NCBI GenBank assembly: GCA_004144865.1
Contig: SEAY01000060.1
Coordinates: forward strand, 1-41,051
Direction of reading: 5' to 3'
Source of the DNA: Comamonadaceae bacterium
GTDB taxonomy: Bacteria > Pseudomonadota > Gammaproteobacteria > Burkholderiales > Burkholderiaceae_C
DNA: 41,051 nt
In this document: piece after piece, positions 32,620 through 40,523 of the stretch
Layout: the number at the start of each line of letters is the position of its first letter
How positions within the stretch are numbered: the stretch's first letter is position 1
Notes under the pieces: model-generated
Told to the model about the DNA's origin: nothing
Seen by the model: only the letters and a program-made list of their open reading frames with translations
The model's database searches: none
Program-made: the position numbers and the translations under genes

Positions 32620-34778
32620 GCTGCCGCCCAGTGCCGGTTGTCCATCACGTCCAGCACCTGCCGGGCGGCGCGCGCGGCGCCGTCCGTCTCGACCGGCTTG
32701 TAGGCGACCGGCCGGTGCAGGGTCTCCAGCGCCCTCTCGGCGAGCCCCTGCGTCGTGAGCTCGCGGAAGCGCACGCTGCATTCCGCACAGTAATTGCGCA
32801 TGCGCTGCGTGACGTGGATGCACTGCTCGAAATGCCGCTCCAGCGGGAAGCTCAGGAAAGGCCGGCGCGCGGCGACCAGTTCCATGCACGTGCTCAGGCC
32901 GCCCTGCACCAGCGCGAGGTCGGCGCAGGCCAGGTGCTCGAAGAGGTTGTGCACGTAGGGCAGCACTTCCAGGCCTTCGTGCTGCGGCAGCGCGTCACGG
33001 GGAATGCGCGGCCCCGCCACGAGCACCATGCGCAGGCCGGGCACCTGCTTCTTCATCAGCGGATAGGCCTCGGCGATGCGACGCAGCAGCGGGGCGCCCA
33101 CCGACGTGCCGCCCACGGACGCGATCACGATCTTCTCGTCGCGCGCATAGCCGTGGCGCGCCCGCAAGGCCTCGACGTCGCCCAACTGGCGAGGGTCGAA
33201 CGGCAGCGCATAGCCGCTGAAGGTGTAGTTGCGTCGCGTCCAGTCGCGGATCTGCGGCAGGCCGGGGCCGAAGGGCAGGTCTGGCACGTCCTCCTCGTTG
33301 CCGACGAAGATGGCGCGATCCCGGATCCACGGGTAGCGCGCCACGTGCTCGATGTCGTCGGCGTTGCGGTCGGCGCACAGGAAGGCTTCGCGCTCGTTGC
33401 CTTCCTCCATGGGCAGGCAGCCCACGAAGTCGGTCAGGAAGACGAAGGGCTGGCGCTTCAGTTCGGGGTTCTCGTGGTAGTGGTAGTCGATCTCCCAGGC
33501 CTCGTCGCCGATCACGATGTCGAAATGTTCCTCGCGCATGAGGTCGGTGAACACGAGGAAGTTGCGGGCCATCACCTCGTCCATCGTGCGCAGTGCGAAG
33601 AAGGCCTGCAGGTCGTGCTCGCCGGCCTGGCGCTCGAAGTGCCGGCTTTCGTTGGCCAGGCGGCTGCAGATGGGATGGACGCGCTCGCCCTCGCGTTCGA
33701 GGTACGTCGCGGCGGGGTGCACGGTGAACCAGTCGATCTGCAGGTCCGGCCGCTGCAGGCGCATCTCGCGCGCGATCGCCAAGTCGCGCTGCACGTGGCC
33801 GAGGCCGATGGCGCTGGAGACGAACAGCGCGCGCGGCTTGCGCGCCATGCCGCGGACCCAGGTGGATCGCGCCGGTGCCGCCCCGACGAAGTCGCGGACC
33901 GCGCGGCAGAAGGGTACCGGGTCGCGCACCGCCATGAGGTGCCCCCCGCCCTCCACCTTGAGCAGCCGCGCGCCGGGCACCGCCGCCGCGATCGTCTCGG
34001 CCTGCGCGAACGGGACGATCCTGTCGTTGTCGCCGTGGATCACGAGCGTGGGGCAGCGCACCTGCCCGGCGGCCTCGCGCACGTCCCTGCCGAGCCAGCC
34101 TTCGCGCCCCAGCGCCACGACGGCGCCCTCGCTGGCGCCGCCGTTGCGCAGCACGGCGTCCTCGTACGGCTTGGTGGAGTGCGGTTCGCTGAACGCCGCA
34201 GCGAAGAACGCATCCAGGAACGCGGGCCAATCGGCGCGCATTTTTGCCAGCGCCTTTTCGGCGGCCAGCCGCGCCTCGGGCGCCTGCATGCGCATGTCGA
34301 CCCAGCCGCCGGCGCAGACCAGGTGCGACACCCGCTGCGGCTGCTCCGCCGCCAGCCGGATCGCGGCCATCGCCGTGGCCGAGATGCCCACGATGGCCAG
34401 CCGGTCCACCTGCAACGCGTCGAGCACGGCCAGCAGGTCCAGGTAGTAGGCGTCGAAGCTGTAGTCCTCCTGCCGCCGCGGCCGGTCAGAGCGGCCGTTG
34501 CCGCGCAGGTCCATCACCACCACGCGGAAGTGCTGCGACAGCCACGGCACCACGCCGCGCAGGATGTGGCTGTTGGCGATCTGGTAGATCGGCGAGAACA
34601 CCAGCCAGGGCCCGTTGGAGCCGAATTGCGCGTACCAGGTGCGGACGCCGCCGCGCTCGACGTAACCCTCGCGCTGCGGTTCGACGGTCTCGTAAGGGTA
34701 CGGATCGGGCAGGGTGTGCGGCGCGGGCAGTGCGCCGGCGGCCAGGCGCAGGCGTTGGGGCAGGGGGGCTTCGCTCAT
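32616..34778 (-). CDS. Fusion of alpha/beta hydrolase and MurG/UGT-like glycosyltransferase
   Basis: A 720-residue protein. Residues about 38-300 are an alpha/beta hydrolase: oxyanion region SPIYQ, MDLRGNGRSD, candidate nucleophile S133 in VGISATA (the usual GxSxG has Thr in the last position), acid D252 in HGDNDRIVPF and H280 in GGGHLM. Residues about 315-715 are a GT-B glycosyltransferase: SSAIGLGHVQRDLAIAREM (H328) at the acceptor side and VQGGLSTCMELVAARRPFLSFP at the sugar-nucleotide side, with the final FEQ typical of UGTs. Met311 (33848) could be an internal start but lacks a ribosome-binding site. The start overlaps the TetR stop as ATGA. Confidence 0.87.
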   Translation of the reverse strand: MSEAPLPQRLRLAAGALPAPHTLPDPYPYETVEPQREGYVERGGVRTWYAQFGSNGPWLVFSPIYQIANSHILRGVVPWLSQHFRVVVMDLRGNGRSDRPRRQEDYSFDAYYLDLLAVLDALQVDRLAIVGISATAMAAIRLAAEQPQRVSHLVCAGGWVDMRMQAPEARLAAEKALAKMRADWPAFLDAFFAAAFSEPHSTKPYEDAVLRNGGASEGAVVALGREGWLGRDVREAAGQVRCPTLVIHGDNDRIVPFAQAETIAAAVPGARLLKVEGGGHLMAVRDPVPFCRAVRDFVGAAPARSTWVRGMARKPRALFVSSAIGLGHVQRDLAIAREMRLQRPDLQIDWFTVHPAATYLEREGERVHPICSRLANESRHFERQAGEHDLQAFFALRTMDEVMARNFLVFTDLMREEHFDIVIGDEAWEIDYHYHENPELKRQPFVFLTDFVGCLPMEEGNEREAFLCADRNADDIEHVARYPWIRDRAIFVGNEEDVPDLPFGPGLPQIRDWTRRNYTFSGYALPFDPRQLGDVEALRARHGYARDEKIVIASVGGTSVGAPLLRRIAEAYPLMKKQVPGLRMVLVAGPRIPRDALPQHEGLEVLPYVHNLFEHLACADLALVQGGLSTCMELVAARRPFLSFPLERHFEQCIHVTQRMRNYCAECSVRFRELTTQGLAERALETLHRPVAYKPVETDGAARAARQVLDVMDNRHWAAA

Positions 34779-35458
34779 GGCTTCCTCCTCTTCCGGGCGG
34801 GCGGGTCCGCGCCCTCGGCGCCGCGCAGCAGCTTCGCCATGGCGTCCAGGGCTTCGCGCTGGTGGCCCTGCTCCTCCGGGATGCCCAGCGCCATGCTGGC
34901 CTCCATGCCCATCCAGAACCAGGTGATCCAGGCCGAGATCGCGCGGGCGGAGACGGGGAGCTGCACGCCCGATTCGGCGATGAAGCTGTCCACCGCCCCT
35001 TCGATCAGGCTTTGCCATGCGAGCAGCCGCGGCGTGAACTCGCGGCGCAACGCCTCGTCGTGGAAGCTGGCACCCATCAGTTCCATGACCAGCTTGACGT
35101 AGCCGGACTGCAGGTCTTCCTCGTAGAAGCCGCAGGCCTGGCGCCATTTCTGCGAAGCGCGGGCGGGCTCGGCGTACATGCGGGACTGGCGCTCGAGCAG
35201 CCGCGTGTTCACCTCGTCCAGCACGGCCAGCACGAGTTGCTGCTTGCCGTTGAAGTGGTAGCCGATGAGGGCGTGGTTGACGCCCGCGTCGCGGGCGATG
35301 TCGCGCACGTTGAGGCTGGCGTAGCCCTGCTCGATGAGACGCCGGCGCGCCGCATCGAGGATCAGCGTCCGGGTGTTCGCGCCGTCCGTGCGCGGGCCCC
35401 GTGCCGGATGCTTCGCGGCCGCGGGCCGCCGTCTAGATTGAACGGGCGATTTATCCAT
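34775..35458 (-). CDS. TetR-family transcriptional regulator
   Basis: The 227-residue protein has the TetR HTH at about 28-75 (ILDAARRRLIEQGYASLNVRDIARDAGVNHALIGYHF in overview) and an all-helical ligand domain with KLVMELMGASFHDEALRREF. The N-terminal 25 residues are basic. Its ATG sits in the loop of a perfect 12-base inverted repeat, which suggests self-control. Its stop overlaps the start of the hydrolase-glycosyltransferase gene, so the regulator controls its own operon. No Shine-Dalgarno sequence is visible before the ATG. Confidence 0.92.
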   Translation of the reverse strand: MDKSPVQSRRRPAAAKHPARGPRTDGANTRTLILDAARRRLIEQGYASLNVRDIARDAGVNHALIGYHFNGKQQLVLAVLDEVNTRLLERQSRMYAEPARASQKWRQACGFYEEDLQSGYVKLVMELMGASFHDEALRREFTPRLLAWQSLIEGAVDSFIAESGVQLPVSARAISAWITWFWMGMEASMALGIPEEQGHQREALDAMAKLLRGAEGADPPARKRRKP

Positions 35459-35471
35459 TCGTTCAATCTAG
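35433..35471. promoter_or_regulatory. Perfect 12-bp inverted repeat around the TetR start codon
   Basis: CTAGATTGAACG (35433-35444) and CGTTCAATCTAG (35460-35471) are exact reverse complements separated by 15 bases. The TetR ATG lies in that spacer. It may be an operator with two half-sites, or an mRNA hairpin with a 12-bp stem that presents or hides the start codon. The low-GC arms stand out from the surrounding GC-rich DNA. Confidence 0.7.
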
Positions 35472-35497
35472 GCGGCCGGCGGGCGGCCGTCAAGCCC

Positions 35498-36466
35498 CTA
35501 ATGGAGGACGGGTCCGGGGTCGCGGTCGGGCTGGGCCGGCGCCGCGTAGCTCAGCGGTCCCAGGGCTTCGGCGATGCGCGCACCCTGCGCGTCGCCCAGG
35601 GTGGAGAACAGCACCTTCTGGAAGCGCGGTTCGGTGACGCCGGACACGATGTACTGCCAGCGGTAGGCCTTGAGCACCTGGTCCGCGATGCGCTGCTGCT
35701 GCCCGGCGTCATAGCACCCGGACGCGTTCTCCAGGAAGTAGCGCGCGTCCTCCTTCGCCTGGGCCTGGAGCACTCCGTCCATGGCCGACACGAGGCCGAT
35801 CAGCTCGGTCACGCCGCGGTCGCGCGCGGCCTCGTCCGTGCGCGCGTCCTCGCGCAGGAACTCCGCCTCGTCCAGCACGGCGTGCTGCGCCTCCTCGGTC
35901 CAGTGGAAGCGATACACGTCCTTCCACAGCGGGCACAGGTCCTCGCTCGGGGCGATGCTCGCACGGTAGTGCGCCAGCGTGAAGAGTTCGATGCACAGGG
36001 TGAGTGCCAGCACCGACCAGTCGCCGTTCGAAAGCACCGCCTGGGCGAGCACATTGGGCTCGGGCACGAGACGGTAGCCCGCGGGCATGGAGCGCGCCAT
36101 CAGCCCTTCGAGCTGGCGGAACAGCTCCTGGTGCTTCAGCTCTTCGTCCGTCATGCGAACCAGCGCTTCCACGGCGACCTGGTCGCCGAGCGCGTGGGAG
36201 CGGCTCAGGTCGAGGGCCTTCGCGCCGATGTAGCGCTCGATCACGGCGAACAGGTTGACGTAGGTGCGGCCCTGCACCTGGCTCAGGAAGCGCGCATCGG
36301 CGGGGGACAGGAACGCGAGTTCGCCGACGAGCGAAAGGCCGTCGGGGAGGAACTTGCGGTGCGCATCGAACGCGCGGCCGCGGATCACGTCGTCTTCGAT
36401 GTCCCAGCGCACGCGGCGCGACGCGGCGATCGTGCGGGCATAGGGGGAGGGAGCGGAAGCCAGCAT
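35498..36466 (-). CDS. Ferritin-like diiron protein (AurF/R2-like)
   Basis: The 322-residue, all-helical protein has a carboxylate-bridged diiron pattern: E77 (VIERYI), E109-x-x-H112 (EELKHQE), E160 (CIELFTLAHY) and E192-x-x-H195 (WTEEAQHAVLDE). This E...ExxH...E...ExxH layout is found in R2-like oxygenases, desaturases and AurF-type N-oxygenases; the particular family is not clear. ATG at 36466 has GGAG upstream. It lies 39 bases before the TetR gene on the same strand and probably oxidises the compound that the hydrolase-glycosyltransferase then handles, which is inference. Confidence 0.78.
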   Translation of the reverse strand: MLASAPSPYARTIAASRRVRWDIEDDVIRGRAFDAHRKFLPDGLSLVGELAFLSPADARFLSQVQGRTYVNLFAVIERYIGAKALDLSRSHALGDQVAVEALVRMTDEELKHQELFRQLEGLMARSMPAGYRLVPEPNVLAQAVLSNGDWSVLALTLCIELFTLAHYRASIAPSEDLCPLWKDVYRFHWTEEAQHAVLDEAEFLREDARTDEAARDRGVTELIGLVSAMDGVLQAQAKEDARYFLENASGCYDAGQQQRIADQVLKAYRWQYIVSGVTEPRFQKVLFSTLGDAQGARIAEALGPLSYAAPAQPDRDPGPVLH

Positions 36467-36649
36467 GGGAGTTCTCCTTCGGGTGGGTGGGCGCGCATGT
36501 TCGGCGCGCACCCGCGCGGCGCCAAGGGCTGCGCGTCCGGGATTGCAGTCCATGCGTCCGCGCGCGTGAAGGAGTGCGCAGGCGCCGGACGCCCGGTCAA
36601 GGAAGGCGGACGCTACGCACACCCCCGACAGCGGCGCGCGGCCCGCAAG

Positions 36650-38491
36650 TCAATCCCGGTCGGCCGAATCCCACCCCGGCGTGCGCTCCTCGCCGCGCCG
36701 CCTGCGCTCGGCCCGCTCCGCGCGCTCGCGCGCCATCTGCTCCTCGAACTGCCGGCGGCCCTGCTTCACGGTGGCGATCATGCGCGCGCGGTCGCGGTGC
36801 AGCGGGTACATCTTCTCGAACAGCTCGAGGTTGTGGCGGCGGAAACGCAGGGCGTGCTGGCGCGCTTCGTGGGGACCCATGCCGAGGACCTCCAGCACGG
36901 TGCGGCCGCTGCGCAGGCTGGATTCGAACAGCTCGCGCTCCACCCGCTGCACCCCGCGGTCGCGCAGCTCGTTCCAGTGCGGCACGTCGCGCGCGCGCAC
37001 CACGAGCTCCAGGTGCGGAAAGTGCTCGCGCGCGAGGTCCACGATGCGCAACGACTGCTCGCGGTCGTCCACCGCCACCACCAGGATGCGCGCGCGGGCC
37101 GCGCCGGCGATGCGCAGCAGGTCGAGCCGGCTGGCGTCGCCGTAGAACACCTTGTAGCCGAAGGTGCGCGCGGCCTCCACCATGTCGGCATCGTGATCGA
37201 GCACGGTGGAAGCGATGCCCTGCGCGTCCAGCAGCCGGCCGACGATCTGGCCGTAGCGCCCGAAGCCCGCGATGATGACGGGCGCGTCCTGCGGCTCGCT
37301 CAGTTCCTCCATCTCCCGCGCCGCGCCCGTGGCGAACCGCGCGGACCAGCGGTCGGCCGCCAGCAGCATCAGTGGCGTGAGCAGCATCGACAGCGTGATG
37401 GCCGCCACCAGCAGCGAGGAGGTCGGCGCGTCGAGGAGGCGCGCGCCCGTGGCCGTCTGCAGCACGACGAAGCCCACCTCGCCGCCTTGCGCCAGCAGCA
37501 CGATGAACAGCGGCCGCTCGCCCGCGGGGATCGGCATCAGGCGCGTCATGATCCACAGCACCAGGGCCTTGGCGGCGAGGAAGCCCGCCACCACGGCGGC
37601 GACCAGCAGCGGCTCCCGCACCACGACCGCGAAGTCGATCGTCATGCCGATCGCGATGAAGAACAGGCCGAGGAGCAGGCCCTTGAAGGGCTCGATGTCG
37701 GTCTCCAGCTCGCGCCGGTACTCGCTCTCCGCCAGCAGCACGCCCGCGAGGAAGGCGCCCAGCGCCATCGAGAGCCCCACCGAGTGCATGAGGGCGGCCG
37801 TCGCGACCACCAGCAGCAAGGCGGCTGCCGTGAAGATTTCCGGCGAATCGCTGCGCGCGATCCAGCGCAGCGTCGGGCGCAGCAGCAGCCGTCCGCCCAG
37901 CACGATGGCTCCGATCACGCCGACCGCCTTCGCCGCCGCGAGCCAGCCGCTGCCTTCGGCTTGCGCGCCCGCGGTCGCCAGCAGCGGCAGCAGCGCGAGG
38001 ATGGGGATGGCCGCCACGTCCTGCAGCAGCAGCACGCTCAGCATGCTGCGCCCCGAGGTGGTCGGCATGAGGTTGCGGTCGGCCATGGCGCGCAGTCCGG
38101 TGGCCGTGGAGGAGTCGGCCAGCGCCAGCGAGGCGGGCAGGGCGATGCGCCAGTCGACGCCGCAGGCCACGGCGATGCCCGTCATCAGGGCGGCGGATCC
38201 GAACAGCTGCACGCTGCCCCAGCCGAAGATCGGGCCGCGCAGGCTCCACAGGCGCCTGGGCTCCAGCTCCAGGCCCACCAGGAACAGCATCAGCACCACG
38301 CCGAACTCGGCGAAGTGCAGGACGTCCTGCACGTCGGCCACCAGGCCCAGGCCCCAGGGGCCGATGGCGATGCCGGCGGCGAGGTAGCCGAGGATCGCCC
38401 CCAGGCCCAGCGCGCGCGACAGCGGCACGGCGATCACCGCCGCGGCCAGGTAGATGAGGCTGTTGGTCAGCCAGGCGGGCGCGTGTTCCAT
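36650..38491 (-). CDS. kefC: KefC-type glutathione-regulated K+/H+ antiporter
   Basis: The 613-residue protein is a CPA2 antiporter: 12-13 membrane helices over residues 1-380 with ALADSSTATGL and VLLLQDVAAIP, then LAESEYRRELETDIEPFKGLLLGLFF, diagnostic for KefB/KefC. A cytoplasmic RCK/TrkA-N domain follows with the NAD-binding GFGRYG (409-414) and VFYGDASRLDLL. A charged C-terminal tail ends the protein. It releases K+ and acidifies the cell when glutathione adducts form during electrophile stress. Its ATG overlaps the KefF-like stop by one base, matching the kefFC arrangement of enterobacteria. Confidence 0.93.
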   Translation of the reverse strand: MEHAPAWLTNSLIYLAAAVIAVPLSRALGLGAILGYLAAGIAIGPWGLGLVADVQDVLHFAEFGVVLMLFLVGLELEPRRLWSLRGPIFGWGSVQLFGSAALMTGIAVACGVDWRIALPASLALADSSTATGLRAMADRNLMPTTSGRSMLSVLLLQDVAAIPILALLPLLATAGAQAEGSGWLAAAKAVGVIGAIVLGGRLLLRPTLRWIARSDSPEIFTAAALLLVVATAALMHSVGLSMALGAFLAGVLLAESEYRRELETDIEPFKGLLLGLFFIAIGMTIDFAVVVREPLLVAAVVAGFLAAKALVLWIMTRLMPIPAGERPLFIVLLAQGGEVGFVVLQTATGARLLDAPTSSLLVAAITLSMLLTPLMLLAADRWSARFATGAAREMEELSEPQDAPVIIAGFGRYGQIVGRLLDAQGIASTVLDHDADMVEAARTFGYKVFYGDASRLDLLRIAGAARARILVVAVDDREQSLRIVDLAREHFPHLELVVRARDVPHWNELRDRGVQRVERELFESSLRSGRTVLEVLGMGPHEARQHALRFRRHNLELFEKMYPLHRDRARMIATVKQGRRQFEEQMARERAERAERRRRGEERTPGWDSADRD

Positions 38492-39126
38492 CAGTCCGCC
38501 CCGTCGTGCGGCACGGGCCGGTCGGCGACGGGCACGTCGCAGCCCGGGCAGGCCGGCAGGTCGGCCAGCTCGGGCCAGCCAGGGTAGGTCGCCAGGCGAT
38601 CGCCGAAGACGTCCACGTGCGCCTGCACCTCCTGCGTGCTGGCGCGGTGCGCCCCGTGCAGCAGCAACGGCGGCAGGAAGCGCATGCCGCACAGGTAGGC
38701 GGTCTGTTCGTACGGAGGCAGGAAGGCGTCGAAGAAGAAGCGGTTGTAGCCTTGCGGGTGGTAGGACGTCTCGGGGCCGCCGGTGGTGGCCACCAGCCAC
38801 AGGTCCTTCCCCTGCAGCGCGGTGCCGCCGCTGCCGTAGGCCCACCCGTAGCGCAGCACCTCGTCGAGCCACAGCTTCATCAGCGCCGGCATCGAATACC
38901 ACTGGATGGGGTGCAGCAGCACGACGAGCGGCGCGGCCTGCACGTTGGCCTGTTCCGCGGCCACGTCGATGTCGTAGTCCGGGTAGGCGCCGTAGAGGTC
39001 CTGCACGCGGGCCCCCGCCACGCCGCGGGCGCGTTCCAGCAGCAGCCGGTTGACGCGGGATTCGCGCCAGTTGGGGTGGGCTGCCAGCACGTAGCTGCCG
39101 ACGCGAGGATTTGCTGACTCATCCAT
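38491..39126 (-). CDS. kefF: KefF-like NAD(P)H quinone oxidoreductase, ancillary subunit
   Basis: A 211-residue flavodoxin-fold protein of the KefF/KefG/NQO group: VLAAHPNWRESRVNRLL at the FMN site, LYGAYPDYDID, and FPIQWYSMP-like segment LLHPIQWYSMPALMKLWLDEVL, then VATTGGPETSYHPQGYNRF. The tail has an extra Cys pair (CPGCD). In E. coli KefF binds KefC and is needed for full activity, and it also reduces quinones. It is translated directly before kefC. ATG at 39126 is preferred over one four codons upstream because ACAGG precedes it. It diverges from the ParA gene. Confidence 0.9.
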   Translation of the reverse strand: MDESANPRVGSYVLAAHPNWRESRVNRLLLERARGVAGARVQDLYGAYPDYDIDVAAEQANVQAAPLVVLLHPIQWYSMPALMKLWLDEVLRYGWAYGSGGTALQGKDLWLVATTGGPETSYHPQGYNRFFFDAFLPPYEQTAYLCGMRFLPPLLLHGAHRASTQEVQAHVDVFGDRLATYPGWPELADLPACPGCDVPVADRPVPHDGAD

Positions 39127-39182
39127 GGCCTGTAACATAGCTGAAGAGCGGCTTCCCGGCCGCGCAGCAGAGGAGCCCGTCG

Positions 39183-39800
39183 ATGCCGGTCGTCGTTGTT
39201 GCGAACCCTAAGGGCGGAGTCGGCAAGACCACCGTCGCCACCAACATCGCTGGCTACTTCGCCAGCCAGGGCCACCCCGTGATGCTGGGCGACGCCGATC
39301 GCCAGCAATCATCGCGCTTATGGCTGCGCCTGAGGCCGCCGGAGGCCCGGCCGATCGCGAGCTGGGAAATCGGGGAAGGGCAGATCGCCAAGCCGCCCAA
39401 GGGCACCACGCACGTGGTGCTCGACACGCCCGCCGGCATGCATGGCAAGTGGATGGAGGACACGCTGCGCTCCGCCGACAAGGTGGTGGTGCCGCTGTCG
39501 CCGAGCATCTTCGACATGTACGCCACGCGCGCCTTCCTCGACGAGCTGGCCCAGCACCGCAAGGCGGGGAAGATGCAGGTGGGCATCGTGGGCACGCGCG
39601 TGGACGCGCGCACCATCGCGGCCGACAAGCTGCAGGAGTTTGTCGATGCGCTGGGACTGCCGGTGCTGGGCTTCCTGCGGCCCACGCAGAACTACGTGCA
39701 CCTGGCGGCTCGCGGGCTGACGCTGTCGGACCTGAGTTCGGCCAAGGTGGGGCGCGACCTGGAGCAGTGGCAGGGGATCCATCGCTGGCTCGACGCCTGA
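39183..39800 (+). CDS. Orphan ParA-family (MinD-like) ATPase
   Basis: The 205-residue P-loop ATPase has the deviant Walker A KGGVGKTT (10-17), a switch I-like GDADRQQSS (Asp37, Asp39) and VLDTPAGMHG as Walker B. It is the short form without an N-terminal HTH, as in ParA-like proteins that position chromosomes, plasmids or protein clusters. No parB, origin or partner gene adjoins it. GAGGAG precedes the ATG. Its cargo is unknown, and its neighbours (KefF, MaoC) give no clue. Confidence 0.88.
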   Translation: MPVVVVANPKGGVGKTTVATNIAGYFASQGHPVMLGDADRQQSSRLWLRLRPPEARPIASWEIGEGQIAKPPKGTTHVVLDTPAGMHGKWMEDTLRSADKVVVPLSPSIFDMYATRAFLDELAQHRKAGKMQVGIVGTRVDARTIAADKLQEFVDALGLPVLGFLRPTQNYVHLAARGLTLSDLSSAKVGRDLEQWQGIHRWLDA

Positions 39801-39804
39801 GGAC

Positions 39805-39838
39805 GTCGGGGTTCGGCTTCGCGCTCACCCCGACCTAC
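39805..39838. repeat. Palindromic intergenic repeat (family 1), single copy
   Basis: GTCGGGGT and ACCCCGAC are perfect 8-base arms around a 14-base centre, followed by CTAC. It is the third copy of the element seen as an inverted pair at 20881-20960; the centre differs but the outer arms are the same. It starts five bases after the ParA stop. Confidence 0.8.
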
Positions 39839-39888
39839 GGGGAGCCGATGTGACAGGCGAGGGGCCGCCGGGGCACTACATTGGCGGC

Positions 39889-40344
39889 ATGAGAATCTTC
39901 GAATCCCTGGCCGAGCTGCCGCCCCTGGTGGGGCAGGATGTCGCCGTGAGCGACTGGATCACCATCACCCAGCAGCAGGTCGACCAGTTCGCCGAGGCCA
40001 CCGGCGACCACCAGTGGATCCACGTGGACGTCGAGCGCGCCAAGGCCGGGCCGTTCGGCGCCCCCATCGCCCACGGCTTCCTGACCCTGTCGTTGATCCC
40101 GCGCTTCTTCGAATCGGCGGTGGACATCCGCGGCACGCGCATGGGCGTGAACTACGGCCTCAACCGCGTGCGCTTCACCGGGCCCGTTCCGGTGGGCAGC
40201 CGGCTGCGCGCCACGCTGAAGCTGCAGGAGTGCCAGGACCTGCCCGACAAGGGCGTGCAGACCACCTGGCTGGTGACCGTGCACCGCGAAGGCGTGGAGA
40301 AACCGGTGTGCGTGGCGGAGTCGATTTCGCGCCGCTACGCTTGA
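39889..40344 (+). CDS. MaoC-like (R)-enoyl-CoA hydratase
   Basis: A 151-residue single hot-dog-fold protein. The hydratase motif is complete: EATGDHQWIHVDVERA with catalytic Asp40 and His45, then GPFGAPIAHGFLTLSL. It should hydrate 2-enoyl-CoA to (R)-3-hydroxyacyl-CoA, feeding polyhydroxyalkanoate or fatty-acid oxidation. The start at 39889 is chosen because the family begins close to FESLAEL; a GTG 13 codons upstream adds residues that look unlike the family. It stands alone. Confidence 0.9.
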   Translation: MRIFESLAELPPLVGQDVAVSDWITITQQQVDQFAEATGDHQWIHVDVERAKAGPFGAPIAHGFLTLSLIPRFFESAVDIRGTRMGVNYGLNRVRFTGPVPVGSRLRATLKLQECQDLPDKGVQTTWLVTVHREGVEKPVCVAESISRRYA

Positions 40345-40364
40345 GCCATGTAAACCGTTACGCC

Positions 40365-40390
40365 AAAAAAAAGCCCGCGCGAACGCGGGC
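40365..40390 (-). terminator. Rho-independent terminator for minus-strand transcript
   Basis: On the minus strand a GC stem GCCCGCG/CGCGGGC with a four-base loop is followed directly by eight T residues. It lies about 133 bases past the trmL stop. No T-run follows it on the plus strand, so it does not obviously end the MaoC transcript. Confidence 0.85.
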
Positions 40391-40523
40391 GAGGAAGAAA
40401 GGAGTCTGGGTTGCCTTGGCCTGCCCTGACGGGCCGGTTAGAGCGCAGATGCGAGACGGTGCGCCGGGTTTCAAACACAACGGGGCGAAACCAAATATTG
40501 CTTGTGTCGCGCAATGCAGGTGC

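Noticed and set aside
32631..35102. Long plus-strand frame opposite the hydrolase-glycosyltransferase gene
   Set aside because: It is the antisense shadow of the fusion gene; no start signal or family match is visible.
34244..38587. A very long plus-strand frame (over 1400 codons) across the TetR, diiron and KefC region
   Set aside because: It runs antisense to several clear genes and its translation is low-complexity Arg/His/Gln-rich, as expected from the complementary strand of GC-rich coding DNA.
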